This document shows, piece by piece, positions 1 to 8,636 of a stretch of DNA of 64,000 nt; positions within the stretch are counted from its first letter, which is position 1, and each line of letters begins with the position of its first letter. The stretch lies in the NCBI RefSeq assembly GCF_002831665.1, contig NZ_CP025118.1, positions 2,914,001 through 2,978,000 on the forward strand, given 5' to 3'. Both the position numbers and the translations under genes were made by a program. This DNA comes from Lacinutrix sp. Bg11-31 (GTDB lineage: Bacteria; Bacteroidota; Bacteroidia; Flavobacteriales; Flavobacteriaceae). Below the pieces are notes generated by a model that was not told the origin of the DNA, ran no database searches, and saw nothing but the letters and a program-made list of their open reading frames with translations.

Positions 1-44
1 TGATCAATATGTGCAATAATGCAAAAATTTCTAATGTGCTTCAT
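1..44 (-). CDS. lepA: Elongation factor 4 (LepA), N-terminal fragment cut by window edge
   Basis: Reading leftwards from an ATG at 44-42, the 14 visible codons give MKHIRNFCIIAHID. This is the highly conserved start of LepA, just before the P-loop (HIDHGKST in the family). LepA is a ribosome-associated translational GTPase that acts on stalled or mistranslocated ribosomes. Only the first strand and the beginning of G1 are visible; the rest lies outside the window. A TAnnTTTG box 33 bases upstream fits as its promoter. The match is short, but the stretch is nearly diagnostic for this family. Confidence 0.85.
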   Translation of the reverse strand, partial: MKHIRNFCIIAHID

Positions 45-76
45 AATCTATAGGCTCTTATAAAGAGAAGAGACTG

Positions 77-84
77 CAAATATA
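77..84 (-). promoter_or_regulatory. -7 promoter box of lepA
   Basis: The minus strand reads TATATTTG, an exact match to the Bacteroidetes TAnnTTTG -7 box. Transcription would start near base 70 and leave a leader of about 25 bases before the lepA ATG. No clear TTTG -33 element is present at the expected distance. Confidence 0.5.
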
Positions 85-205
85 AGGCATTTATTGACGA
101 TTTTTTTAGTTTTTCTTCGGCTTAGTAAGTGCCTAAAATTTACGGTTTTTACCGTAACAGAAATTAAAAAACTATTAGTAACTTGCTTTTTCGTTAAAAT
201 CTCAA

Positions 206-2632
206 ATGAAATACCTTTTATACTCACTTATTTTTCTTTTTTCTTCGGAAAGCATAGCGCAGCAATTTACCATTTCTGGGACTGTTGTTGATGAGCAAAA
301 CACTCCAATTGCATATGCCAATGTTATAGTTATGCAACCAATTACAGAAGATTTGGGAAATTCAGGATTTAAAAATATTAAGGGAGTTTCTACAGATGAA
401 AAAGGTTTTTTCGTCTTTGATAATCTTGAAAAAGGAAATTATAGAATAGCAATAAGTTTTCTAGGATTTAAAGAAGAAGTGAAAACAGTTCAACTTTCTA
501 AAAGAGAAAATCTCAAAATTACTTTAAAGGAAGACACTGAAACTTTAGGAGAAGTCACGATTACCTCAACCAAACCAATCTTAAAAAAAGAAGTAGATAG
601 ACTTGTGTTTAAGGTTGCAAATACAGCATTAAGTGAAGGAAGTCTACTAGATGTATTACGTAGTACACCAGGTGTTTTAATTTTAGATGATGCTATTACT
701 GTAAAAAATAGTACACCAACAGTTTATATTAACGATAGAAAAGTAAATCTATCTGCTAGCGAAATAGCCCAGCTTTTAGAAAACTCGCCAGCAAATAGCA
801 TAAAAAAAGTAGAAGTTATTACCAATCCACCAGCAAAATATGATGCCGAAAGTGGTGCGGTTTTAAATATAGTAATGAGCAGAAATTTAATTACTGGTTA
901 TCGTGGCAATGTATTTAGTAAATATACTCAAGGTATTTACCCAAGATATAATGCAGGAATTAATCAGTTTTATAAAACAAAAAAGATTAATGTTAATTTA
1001 AATTACAGTTTTACAAAAAGTAAAATTAATAGAGAGAACGATAATAGCGTAAACTACCTTGATAATTCGGGAGATTTGGAAGAACAATGGCTAACGAAAA
1101 ATAACAGAAACACGTCCTCTAACAATCACAATGCTAACTTAAATTTTGATTATTTTATAGACGATAGTAACACATTAAGTTTTTCGTCTAACGTGTTATT
1201 AGTGCCTTATTATGATTATAGAATAAATGGACAAACGGAAGTTGTAGATAACGAGAACGCTAAGCTTTTCAATTTTAATGCTAACAATCATTCTAAAGAT
1301 GAAAAATATAATTTAGGATTCAACTTAGACTTTGTGCATCGTTTTAAAAGCAAAGGAAAGCTGGCATTTAACGTTCATTATACAGATTACGACTACCAAA
1401 GAAATCAAAACGTAAGTAGTGATTATTTTTTTACTAATAATGTAGGAAACTTTAGTACTGCTTTTATTACTGATAATAACCAAGATACAAATATTATAAG
1501 CTCTCAAATTGACTATGATTTGCCTATAGATGAAAGCTCAGATTTCTCCTTTGGTTTAAAATCGTCCGCTATTAAAACCAATAGTAATATTGCTCAGTTT
1601 GATATTAACCAAGGAACAGGCACTATAGATTTTAATGCAGAAAACTCTAACGTATTTGATTATGAAGAGACTATTTTTGCCGCTTATACGAGTTACAATA
1701 AATCTTGGGATAAGTGGCGTTTTAGTGGTGGATTAAGATTAGAGCAAACTAACTTAGAAGGATTGTCTGTTTCAGATAATGTAAAAAACACTCAAGACTA
1801 TTTTGAGTTGTTTCCAACATTAAATTTAAGTCATCAAGCTTCAGAGAAAGTAAATGTTTACACTAATTATAAACGTAGTCTTTCTAGACCTAGTTATCAA
1901 TTATTAAATCCGTTTAACTTCTTTTTAAATGACAATACAATAGTAACAGGTAACCCAAATATATTACCTTCTTTTTCAAATCATTTTGTAGTTGGTACAG
2001 AAATAAATAAGCTTTACACGATAGAAGCTTATTACAAAGATAGTTCTAACGAAATTGTAGAACTGCCTAGACAAGATAACACTAATAACCTATTAATATA
2101 TTCGCCAACTAATATTGGCAATACCAAAGAGTTAGGTTTCGATTTTATTACTTATTTTGATGTTAAAGATAATTGGTCAGTTTATTTTGTAACGTCTTTT
2201 TATAATATTCAAGAAGAAGCTTTTATTGATAACCAATTACTTAAAATGGACCAATGGAGTAACTATTCTGAACTTAGTAATAATATCTCGTTATTAAAAG
2301 ATAGGAGTTTAAAAATGAATTTTACGTTAACTTATGCTAGTAAAAACCAACAAGGATTTCAAATAGTAGATTCTCGTTTAATATCAGACCTGTCCTTTAG
2401 TAAGTCTATTTTAAAAAAGAAAGCAACGCTATCTTTAGCCTTTGCAGATTTGTTTAACAAGCAAGACTTTGCAGTAAGATCAAAATTTGGAAACCAAGAT
2501 AATCGCAATTTCACCAATTTAGATAACCGTTACGTTAAGCTAGGCTTTAATTATAAATTTGGTAATACAACTTTAAGAACTAACGAGCGCACTAAAGAGT
2601 TAAATGAGCGAGATCGTTTGGAGAAAAATTAA
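206..2632 (+). CDS. TonB-dependent receptor-like outer-membrane beta-barrel protein
   Basis: An 808-residue protein with a signal peptide (residues 1-18, cut after SIAQ), then a carboxypeptidase-regulatory-like CarbopepD_reg domain (about 20-110, with the FTISGTVVDEQNTPIAYANV type opening), a plug-like region (about 115-225) and a long barrel ending in an aromatic-rich strand (LGFNYKFGN). This matches the outer-membrane beta-barrel family (OMP_b-brl_3) common in Flavobacteria. These proteins resemble TonB-dependent receptors but often lack a defined substrate. No SusD partner follows, so a polysaccharide-utilisation role is unlikely. Metal, peptide or siderophore transport, or a structural role, cannot be told apart here. 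Its stop codon overlaps that of the convergent next gene by four bases (TTAA). Confidence 0.8.
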   Translation: MKYLLYSLIFLFSSESIAQQFTISGTVVDEQNTPIAYANVIVMQPITEDLGNSGFKNIKGVSTDEKGFFVFDNLEKGNYRIAISFLGFKEEVKTVQLSKRENLKITLKEDTETLGEVTITSTKPILKKEVDRLVFKVANTALSEGSLLDVLRSTPGVLILDDAITVKNSTPTVYINDRKVNLSASEIAQLLENSPANSIKKVEVITNPPAKYDAESGAVLNIVMSRNLITGYRGNVFSKYTQGIYPRYNAGINQFYKTKKINVNLNYSFTKSKINRENDNSVNYLDNSGDLEEQWLTKNNRNTSSNNHNANLNFDYFIDDSNTLSFSSNVLLVPYYDYRINGQTEVVDNENAKLFNFNANNHSKDEKYNLGFNLDFVHRFKSKGKLAFNVHYTDYDYQRNQNVSSDYFFTNNVGNFSTAFITDNNQDTNIISSQIDYDLPIDESSDFSFGLKSSAIKTNSNIAQFDINQGTGTIDFNAENSNVFDYEETIFAAYTSYNKSWDKWRFSGGLRLEQTNLEGLSVSDNVKNTQDYFELFPTLNLSHQASEKVNVYTNYKRSLSRPSYQLLNPFNFFLNDNTIVTGNPNILPSFSNHFVVGTEINKLYTIEAYYKDSSNEIVELPRQDNTNNLLIYSPTNIGNTKELGFDFITYFDVKDNWSVYFVTSFYNIQEEAFIDNQLLKMDQWSNYSELSNNISLLKDRSLKMNFTLTYASKNQQGFQIVDSRLISDLSFSKSILKKKATLSLAFADLFNKQDFAVRSKFGNQDNRNFTNLDNRYVKLGFNYKFGNTTLRTNERTKELNERDRLEKN

Positions 2633-3741
2633 TCCTGCCACTCTGCAATAAACAAATTAGTATCGCGTCCACCTCCATTATTTCTATTAGAAGAAAAAGC
2701 TAGTTTTTTACCATTGTTCGAAAACACAGGAAAAGCATCAAAAGTCTCACCATGTGTTACGCGTTCTAAATTTTTACCATCAATATCTATCAAGTATAAG
2801 TTAAAAGGGAAACCACGCTCTGCTTCAAAGTTAGAAGAGAATAATATTTTCTTACCACTTGGATGAAAAAACGGACTCCAATTAGCGTTTCCTAAGTCGG
2901 TTAATTGTCTTAAATCACTTCCATCTGCATTACAAATGTAAAGCTCCATATCTGTTGGTTCTACTAAACCTTCAGCTAATAAATCTTTATAGTCTTTAAT
3001 TTCTTTTTCTGTTTTTGGTCTAGAAGAACGGAAGATAATTTTTGTGCCATCTGGTGAGAAAAAAGCACCTCCATCGTAACCAAGCTCATCTGTAATTTGT
3101 TTAACATCGCTACCATCAAGATTCATAGTGTATAATTCTAAATCACCACTTCTAGTCGACGTAAATACAATTTTATCGCCTTTTGGAGATACTGTTGGTT
3201 CTGCATCGTAGCCTTTTTCGTTGGTTAATTGTTTAACAATATTACCTTCTAAATCGGCTACAAAAATATCGAAAGTATCGTAAACAGGCCAGATGTATTT
3301 TCCGTTTTTACGTAAAGGAGTATCTGGGCAATTTTCATTTGCTAAATGTGTAGACGCATAAATTATATGCTTGTTGTCTGGCATAAAATAAGAACATGTT
3401 GTACGTCCTTTTCCTGTACTTACCATTGGAGGAACAGTACCATTAAAAGTATCGTCTGCATGCATTAAAAACATTTGGTCACAGCTAACGTTCCATTTTG
3501 TATAGTTAGATTGAAATACTATTTGCTTATCATCGAAACTCCAATAGGCCTCAGCATTATCTCCACCAAAAGTAACTTGACGCAAGTCTTTAAAATGAAC
3601 TTCATCTGTATAGATTAAAGGATTTTTTATTTCTATTGTTTCAGAAGTTACTACAGTTTTTTCACCTTCTGTTTTCGCTTCCTTTTTACAAGAAAAACAA
3701 ACAATTGCGATAAGTAATAAGTTAAATACACGTGTTTTCAT
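2629..3741 (-). CDS. TolB-like PD40 beta-propeller lipoprotein
   Basis: A 370-residue lipoprotein. The signal MKTRVFNLLLIAIVCFSC ends at a lipobox Cys18. The mature part is built from repeated PD40/WD40-like blades of the form DAEPTVSPKGDKIVFTSTRS and GGAFFSPDGTKIIFRSSRP, as in TolB and in the N-terminal propellers of S9 peptidases. No peptidase domain follows the propeller. A periplasmic or surface binding role is likely, but the ligand is unknown. It is convergent with the upstream barrel gene and probably transcribed alone. Confidence 0.8.
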   Translation of the reverse strand: MKTRVFNLLLIAIVCFSCKKEAKTEGEKTVVTSETIEIKNPLIYTDEVHFKDLRQVTFGGDNAEAYWSFDDKQIVFQSNYTKWNVSCDQMFLMHADDTFNGTVPPMVSTGKGRTTCSYFMPDNKHIIYASTHLANENCPDTPLRKNGKYIWPVYDTFDIFVADLEGNIVKQLTNEKGYDAEPTVSPKGDKIVFTSTRSGDLELYTMNLDGSDVKQITDELGYDGGAFFSPDGTKIIFRSSRPKTEKEIKDYKDLLAEGLVEPTDMELYICNADGSDLRQLTDLGNANWSPFFHPSGKKILFSSNFEAERGFPFNLYLIDIDGKNLERVTHGETFDAFPVFSNNGKKLAFSSNRNNGGGRDTNLFIAEWQD

Positions 3742-3877
3742 GTGTTTTATATTTATTGTTTTTTATGGTCACATACTGTTCTCTATTAATCATTTCCTTA
3801 GATGATTAAATTTATAACATGCTCGTTTAATAATTGCTTAATAATGTCTAATTTCGTGTAAAACTAATACTCTTATC

Positions 3878-5110
3878 ATGAAATACATAATCGCTTCACT
3901 TTTTTTAGTGTTTTTATCTGCTTGTAAATCAGAAACAAAAGAACCAATTAATACAGTTTCAATAAAAGAAGATGTTACTTTTTTAGCGTCAGATGCTTTA
4001 GAAGGCAGACAAACTGGAAGCGATGGAGAGCAAAAAGCAGCGAAATATATTGCAGAAAGATTTCAAAATATTGGTTTACAAGAAAAAGGAACAAAAGGGT
4101 ATCTGCAAACGTTTTCATTTCGCCCAAAAACAGATCCACACCAGAAAGTAAATTATACTGTAAAAGATGGAGACAGTACAATTACAGGAACAAACGTTAT
4201 TGGTTTTATAGATAACAAAGCAGAAAACACCATTATAATTGGTGCACATTACGATCATTTAGGTTTAGGCGCAGAAGGCTCGTTACATAGAGGTGAAAAA
4301 GCAATTCATAATGGAGCAGACGATAATGCAAGTGGAGTAGCAGTGCTTTTAAATTTAGCAGAAAAACTAAAAGCCAAAAACATAAACAACAACTATTTAT
4401 TCATGGCTTTTTCTGGTGAAGAAATGGGATTATTAGGGTCTAACTATTTTGTAAAAAACCCAACTATAGATACAAAGAAAGTAAACTATATGATTAATAT
4501 GGATATGGTTGGACGCTTAAAAGCAGATAGTACTTTGGCTGTTTATGGTGTTGGTACGTCTCCAATTTTAAAACAGACAGTAACATCTAACAATTCTAAA
4601 TTTAAAATAGTTGCTAAAGAATCTGGTGTTGGACCAAGCGATCACACGAGTTTTTATAATGCAGATATTCCTGTACTACATTTATTTACTGGCCAGCATG
4701 AAGATTACCATAAGCCAAGTGATGATACCGAAAAACTAAATTATGAAGGAATGAAAACCATTTCTAATTACATTTTCGAAATCATTACAGATCTTGATAA
4801 CAATGGTAAATTACCGTTTAGAGAAACAAAAAATGAAAGCGACGAAGTCCCAAAGTTTGAAGTTGGATTAGGTGTCACACCAGATTATTTATACGATGGA
4901 TTAGGTATGCGAATAGATGGTACACGATCTAATACTCCAGCCACAAATGCAGGTATTCAAAAAGGAGATATTGTAATGAAAATGGGAACTCATGACATTA
5001 CAGATATGATGAGTTATATGAAAGCCTTAGCAAGCTTTAAAAAAGGAGACTCTACCAAAGTAATTGTAAAACGAGATGAAGAATTGGTTGAAGCAGATGT
5101 TACTTTTTAA
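3878..5110 (+). CDS. M28 family metallopeptidase with C-terminal PDZ domain (lipoprotein)
   Basis: A 410-residue exported lipoprotein (lipobox Cys16 in FLSACKSE). The peptidase M28 domain spans about residues 35-305. The di-zinc ligands are visible: His in GAHYDHLG, Asp in GADDNASG, the Glu-Glu of SGEEMGLLGS, Asp in NMDMVGR and His near HEDYHKPSDD. A PDZ domain covers about 320-410 (GIQKGDIVMKMG core). Such enzymes are aminopeptidases acting on peptides in the periplasm or at the cell surface. The PDZ domain probably contributes to substrate selection or assembly. The gene is followed at once by a short repeat and a DUF4345 gene. Confidence 0.9.
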   Translation: MKYIIASLFLVFLSACKSETKEPINTVSIKEDVTFLASDALEGRQTGSDGEQKAAKYIAERFQNIGLQEKGTKGYLQTFSFRPKTDPHQKVNYTVKDGDSTITGTNVIGFIDNKAENTIIIGAHYDHLGLGAEGSLHRGEKAIHNGADDNASGVAVLLNLAEKLKAKNINNNYLFMAFSGEEMGLLGSNYFVKNPTIDTKKVNYMINMDMVGRLKADSTLAVYGVGTSPILKQTVTSNNSKFKIVAKESGVGPSDHTSFYNADIPVLHLFTGQHEDYHKPSDDTEKLNYEGMKTISNYIFEIITDLDNNGKLPFRETKNESDEVPKFEVGLGVTPDYLYDGLGMRIDGTRSNTPATNAGIQKGDIVMKMGTHDITDMMSYMKALASFKKGDSTKVIVKRDEELVEADVTF

Positions 5111-5123
5111 TAAACGAAACAAT

Positions 5124-5170
5124 TGTCACTTCGAGTAATTTTGAGGCACGAAAAATTGTATAAAGAAGTT
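5124..5170 (+). repeat. Short palindromic-type intergenic repeat (TGTCA family)
   Basis: A segment starting TGTCACTTCGAG begins 14 bases after the peptidase stop and carries a partly self-complementary 3' part ending AAGAAGTTA. Related starts (TGTCACCTCAAG at 25090, GTCATTCAGAGC at 43711) lie in the same position, just after plus-strand stop codons. I infer one dispersed repeat type, possibly acting as an mRNA 3'-end structure. Confidence 0.45.
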
Positions 5171-5175
5171 AAAAT

Positions 5176-5574
5176 ATGATTAAAACAAAAACCGATTTCA
5201 TAAATAAAATCCACCTAATAATTTCGGTAAGTATTGTTGTGCCAACAGCAATTATATACGGTTTTAAGCCAGAATTAAGCTTCGATATGTTTCTAGAAAC
5301 AATAGATGAGCATAATTTCTACAAAGCAGTTATGGGATTGTATTTAGGGTTTTCAGCACTTTGGGTTTTTGGATTGTTTAAAGCCAGTTATCTTAAAACA
5401 GCTATTGTAACTAATATTATTTTTATGCTTGGCTTAGGTTTTGGAAGAGTTGTAAGTATTTTGGCAGATGGAATACCAACTTTTGGATATGTTTTTGGTG
5501 TAATTGCTGAATTGTTTTTGGGATTCTATGGACTTTGGGTTTTAAACCGAATTAATATAGAGATAAAGATTTAA
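5176..5574 (+). CDS. DUF4345 family membrane protein
   Basis: A 132-residue protein with about four hydrophobic segments (roughly residues 12-30, 48-66, 72-92 and 100-122). The order and the motif around ADGIPTFGYVFGVIAELFLG fit DUF4345, a small inner-membrane family of unknown function. It lies 65 bases after the M28 gene and just before dusB, and may be the last gene of a two-gene transcript. I can assign no activity. Confidence 0.65.
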   Translation: MIKTKTDFINKIHLIISVSIVVPTAIIYGFKPELSFDMFLETIDEHNFYKAVMGLYLGFSALWVFGLFKASYLKTAIVTNIIFMLGLGFGRVVSILADGIPTFGYVFGVIAELFLGFYGLWVLNRINIEIKI

Positions 5575-5584
5575 TAAAAAACCG

Positions 5585-5592
5585 TAATTTTG
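5585..5592 (+). promoter_or_regulatory. -7 promoter box of dusB
   Basis: TAATTTTG matches TAnnTTTG exactly. It lies 18 bases before the TTG start of dusB, so the leader would be only about 10 bases. No good -33 element is visible. Confidence 0.45.
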
Positions 5593-5609
5593 CCCAAAAA
5601 CAGAATACT

Positions 5610-6605
5610 TTGGTTAAAATAGACAACATAGAACTTCCGGATTTCCCATTACTTTTAGCACCAATGGAAGATGTTAGCGATCCACCTTTTCGTGCTTTAT
5701 GCAAAGAACAAGGTGCAGATGTTGTGTATACCGAGTTTGTAAGTAGTGAAGGTTTAATTCGTAATGCGGCAAAAAGCGTTATGAAATTAGATATCTATGA
5801 GAAAGAACGACCTGTTGGTATTCAAATTTTTGGAGCTAATATGGAAAGTATGTTAGAAACCATCGATATTGTTACGGCTTCTAAACCAGATATTATCGAT
5901 ATTAATTTTGGTTGTCCCGTAAAAAAGGTAGTAAGTAAAGGTGCGGGAGCAGGCATTTTAAAAGACATCTGTTTAATGGAGCAGCTAACTGCCGAAATGG
6001 TAAAACGTACCAATATTCCAATTACCGTAAAAACACGTTTAGGTTGGGATGATGATTCTATTAGAATTGTTGAGGTTGCTGAAAGACTCCAAGATGTGGG
6101 TTGTAAAGCTATCGCAATTCATGGTAGAACTAGAGCGCAAATGTATAAAGGTGATGCAAATTGGAAACCTATTGCTGAAGTTAAAAATAATCCAAGAATG
6201 CACATTCCTGTATTTGGAAATGGAGATGTAACAACACCTGAACTCGCTATGAAAATGCGAGATGAATATGGTTTAGATGGCTGCATGATTGGTCGTGCAA
6301 CAATTGGTAATCCTTGGTTCTTTAAACAAGTAAAACACTTTTTTGAAACAGGAGAACATTATAGACCAATTACTATGCAAGAACGTGTAGAAGCTGCTCG
6401 CAGACATTTACAAATGTCTATTGATTGGAAAGGAGAGATATTAGGTGTCTTTGAAACAAGAAGACATTATACAAACTACTTTAAAGGGATTCCACACTTT
6501 AAAGAACATAGAATGAAAATGGTAACTAGCGATGCGTCTGTAGATGTATTTGCTGCTTTTGATGAGGTACTTGAGAAGTTTGGTGATTTTCAATTCACGG
6601 AATAG
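5610..6605 (+). CDS. dusB: tRNA-dihydrouridine synthase (DusB family)
   Basis: A 331-residue FMN enzyme that reduces uridines to dihydrouridine in the tRNA D-loop. It has a TIM barrel with LLAPMEDVSDPPFR near residue 17, the catalytic-Cys motif DINFGCPVKKVVSKGAGAG at about 97-115, KTRLGWD, and the phosphate-binding GRATIGNPWFF. The helical C-terminal RNA-binding domain is complete. The start is TTG at 5610: no in-frame ATG exists before the conserved core, and the family begins with this MVKI stretch. The ORF is intact and of normal length. Confidence 0.95.
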   Translation: MVKIDNIELPDFPLLLAPMEDVSDPPFRALCKEQGADVVYTEFVSSEGLIRNAAKSVMKLDIYEKERPVGIQIFGANMESMLETIDIVTASKPDIIDINFGCPVKKVVSKGAGAGILKDICLMEQLTAEMVKRTNIPITVKTRLGWDDDSIRIVEVAERLQDVGCKAIAIHGRTRAQMYKGDANWKPIAEVKNNPRMHIPVFGNGDVTTPELAMKMRDEYGLDGCMIGRATIGNPWFFKQVKHFFETGEHYRPITMQERVEAARRHLQMSIDWKGEILGVFETRRHYTNYFKGIPHFKEHRMKMVTSDASVDVFAAFDEVLEKFGDFQFTE

Positions 6606-6644
6606 TTAAGAGCAAATTTCCAAAATAAATATATTATTATGAGC

Positions 6645-6680
6645 TCCTTTCTTTAATTAAAGAGAGGGGTTTTTATTTTT
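6645..6680 (+). terminator. Putative terminator of dusB
   Basis: An imperfect palindrome (CCTTTCTTTAATTAAAGAGAGG) is followed by an uninterrupted T-rich run TTTTTATTTTT. It lies 40 bases after dusB. The stem is AT-rich, so it may be weak. Confidence 0.5.
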
Positions 6681-6685
6681 AGATT

Positions 6686-6701
6686 AAAACCTGAAGGTTT
6701 T
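6686..6701. repeat. Perfect 16-base palindrome
   Basis: AAAACCTGAAGGTTTT is a 7-base inverted repeat around GA. It resembles the core of the longer inverted repeat at 26888-26920 (GACCTCGCAGG arms) and may be a decayed relative of it. Confidence 0.35.
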
Positions 6702-6784
6702 CAATTTGTACGAAGCTGTATAAATATTAAAAAATAAAGTAAAAAAGAGAGCTTGTAAGTTAAGACCAAGCTTAACAAGTACGT

Positions 6785-6872
6785 GCGAGAAGGATTGATG
6801 CGGCATCCTTTTTTGTTTTTCTTAAAAAAAGATATAGCGGAAAGCCTGTTTGCCTTTTTAGGCAGCTCGCCC
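6785..6872 (+). repeat. Two-module intergenic element, copy A
   Basis: Module 1 is AAGGATTGATGCGGCATCCTT followed by a T-tract, which resembles an intrinsic terminator hairpin. Module 2, about 20 bases downstream, reads AAAGATATAGCGGAAAGCCTG, then a small hairpin (GCCTTTTTAGGC), then CTCGCCC. Copies B (16987-17155, minus) and C (50625-50744, plus) have the same two modules in the same order with different spacers. This copy sits between the convergent genes dusB and the LolC-like permease. No ORF lies within it. Confidence 0.75.
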
Positions 6873-6880
6873 AAAATAAT

Positions 6881-8095
6881 CTAACCCATTTTTACCATAT
6901 CTTTTGTAATTCTTGCCGAAGCAATTTTCGAGGCTATTACACCCAAAACAGTAATTGTTACAAAAACAAGAAGCATGTTTTCGAACTTAATAGCAAGTGG
7001 ATAAGGTAAAGAATTGGTGATGTAAACTTTTAGAAATTCTGGCCCATATATTTGGTTAACGGAAACCAGATAACCAATAAATAGACCTAAAAGAGAGCCT
7101 ATAATTGTCATTGCTGCTCCTTGAATAAAAAAGATGCGTCTAATATCTTTTAATGTTGCTCCAATACTATAAAGTGTAGTTAAAGTCCTTTTTTTGTCTA
7201 AAATCATCATGATTATAGAACCGATAACATTAAAAATTAAGATAATTGAGACTAATGTGAGCAGCAGATAAACCATAAGGTTTTCGGTGTTTAGCATTTT
7301 GTTTAACGCATCGTTTAGCTGTGCTGTATTTTTTAATGTGATATTATCTCCTAAAATGGCTTGAATTTGAGATTTTACTTCGTCTTCGTTTACACCTTCC
7401 TTTAATCTAAATTCAATATTTGTAATCTGGTTGTCTTTAAAACTTAGTAGCTCTTGCGCTACTTCTAAGGCTGCAAAAATATAACTATCGTCTAATTTTT
7501 CGTTTACAGTAAATACACCAACATTTGTAGTTTCAACTTGATTAAAGGCCTGCTCTATAGACGTAATTTGTCCTTTTCCTGGTTTGGGCACAAATAGAGT
7601 GATGCGCTTTCCATAATCTAAAAGGCCAATATTTAAACTATTAGAAACGCCATATCCAACTACAACTTGGTTGGTTTTATCGGTTAACCAACTGCCTTTC
7701 CATAGAATAGAATCTATTACATTTAATTTTGTAAAATTAGCATCTACACCTTTAATAAATAAAGGTTGTCTTTTTCCATCGAAAGAAGCAATAACGCGTT
7801 CTTCTACAATTTTAGAATAATTTGCAATACCTGTTATTGCGCTTAGTTTTGTTTCGGTACTTGGATCTAAAATAAAAGATTTACCAATGGTGGTTTCGGC
7901 TTTTAAATCGGGATCTATTATGGTTGTATACTGAAGCGTAAATTCGCGAAGACCAGCAAAACCTGAGAGTACAACAAATAAAGAAGCAGAACCTAGAATA
8001 ATACCAACAATGGCAATATAGGTTATAAAATTAATTGCATTATTAGAGCTTTTAGACCGTAAATAGCGTTTTGCGATGTAAAGTGGAAAGCTCAA
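6881..8095 (-). CDS. LolC/LolE-type ABC transporter permease (FtsX family)
   Basis: A 404-residue inner-membrane protein with the LolC topology: one N-terminal transmembrane helix (about 22-46), a large periplasmic MacB-like domain (about 50-265), and three C-terminal helices (about 272-298, 318-343, 372-394) forming the FtsX domain. The opening MSFPLYIAKRYLRSKSS is typical of lipoprotein-releasing permeases. LolCDE moves lipoproteins out of the inner membrane towards LolA. Only one permease is present and no LolD ATPase is adjacent, as is usual in Flavobacteria, so assignment between LolC and LolE is not possible. It lies 5 bases after rbfA, so the two are one operon. Confidence 0.85.
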   Translation of the reverse strand: MSFPLYIAKRYLRSKSSNNAINFITYIAIVGIILGSASLFVVLSGFAGLREFTLQYTTIIDPDLKAETTIGKSFILDPSTETKLSAITGIANYSKIVEERVIASFDGKRQPLFIKGVDANFTKLNVIDSILWKGSWLTDKTNQVVVGYGVSNSLNIGLLDYGKRITLFVPKPGKGQITSIEQAFNQVETTNVGVFTVNEKLDDSYIFAALEVAQELLSFKDNQITNIEFRLKEGVNEDEVKSQIQAILGDNITLKNTAQLNDALNKMLNTENLMVYLLLTLVSIILIFNVIGSIIMMILDKKRTLTTLYSIGATLKDIRRIFFIQGAAMTIIGSLLGLFIGYLVSVNQIYGPEFLKVYITNSLPYPLAIKFENMLLVFVTITVLGVIASKIASARITKDMVKMG

Positions 8096-8100
8096 ACAGT

Positions 8101-8502
8101 TTAAGATTTTTTACGTTTCTTAAAAAGGTCTGGATCTTTTAATGGGTTGTCTTCTCCTTTTAAAGATTGTTCAATTTTATCAATATGCTCTAGAGAATCG
8201 TCCACAAAAAAGTAAAGTTGTGGCATTCTGCGTAATTGATTTCTTGTACGTTGAGCTAATTCATGACGAATAAAAGGCTGATTAGATTTTATGCCTTCTA
8301 CCAATTCCTTAGCTTTGTTGTTAGGGAAAATACTTAAATATACTTTTGCAACCGATAAATCTACGGTTACACTAACCTTAGATACCGAAATAATAACACC
8401 ACGCATTCCACCTTGAGTAGCTGCTGTTTGTAGTATATCTACTAGATCGCGTTGTAAAACCGACCCTATTTTTTTTTGTCTTTGACTTTCTTCTGTTTTC
8501 AT
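8101..8502 (-). CDS. rbfA: Ribosome-binding factor A
   Basis: A 133-residue cold-shock ribosome maturation factor that binds the 30S subunit near helix 1 and the 3' end of 16S rRNA. It has the KH-like fold, with the typical opening ESQRQKKIGSVLQRDLVDIL, the central VSVTVDLSVAKVYLSIFP and the closing RRMPQLYFFVDDSLEHIDKI. The length is normal. It is the first gene of a two-gene operon with the LolC-like permease, a common flavobacterial arrangement. Confidence 0.95.
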   Translation of the reverse strand: MKTEESQRQKKIGSVLQRDLVDILQTAATQGGMRGVIISVSKVSVTVDLSVAKVYLSIFPNNKAKELVEGIKSNQPFIRHELAQRTRNQLRRMPQLYFFVDDSLEHIDKIEQSLKGEDNPLKDPDLFKKRKKS

Positions 8503-8545
8503 CTATTGTATTAATCCAAAGCTTTAGTATTAAAGAGTTGGACTG

Positions 8546-8553
8546 CAAAAATA
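8546..8553 (-). promoter_or_regulatory. -7 promoter box of rbfA
   Basis: The minus strand reads TATTTTTG, an exact TAnnTTTG match, 44 bases upstream of the rbfA start. It is divergent from the plus-strand box at 8573-8580. A -33 element is not clear. Confidence 0.45.
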
Positions 8554-8572
8554 CGCTTTTTAAATATTATAG

Positions 8573-8580
8573 TATTTTTG
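8573..8580 (+). promoter_or_regulatory. -7 promoter box of mce
   Basis: TATTTTTG, an exact TAnnTTTG match, lies 95 bases before mce. The resulting leader would be about 88 bases and include the small hairpin at 8637-8656. No convincing -33 element is present. Confidence 0.4.
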
Positions 8581-8636
8581 AAAGCAAATTTTGTACCTTA
8601 ATTAAGGATTAGAGTAGAATTAAATTAAAAAAAAAG

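Noticed and set aside
94..291. 65-residue reading frame overlapping the barrel-receptor start
   Set aside because: It overlaps the signal-peptide region of the receptor in another frame and has no recognisable protein features.
6785..6872. Simple terminator of dusB
   Set aside because: A terminator role for module 1 is possible, but the second conserved module and the two other copies need another explanation.
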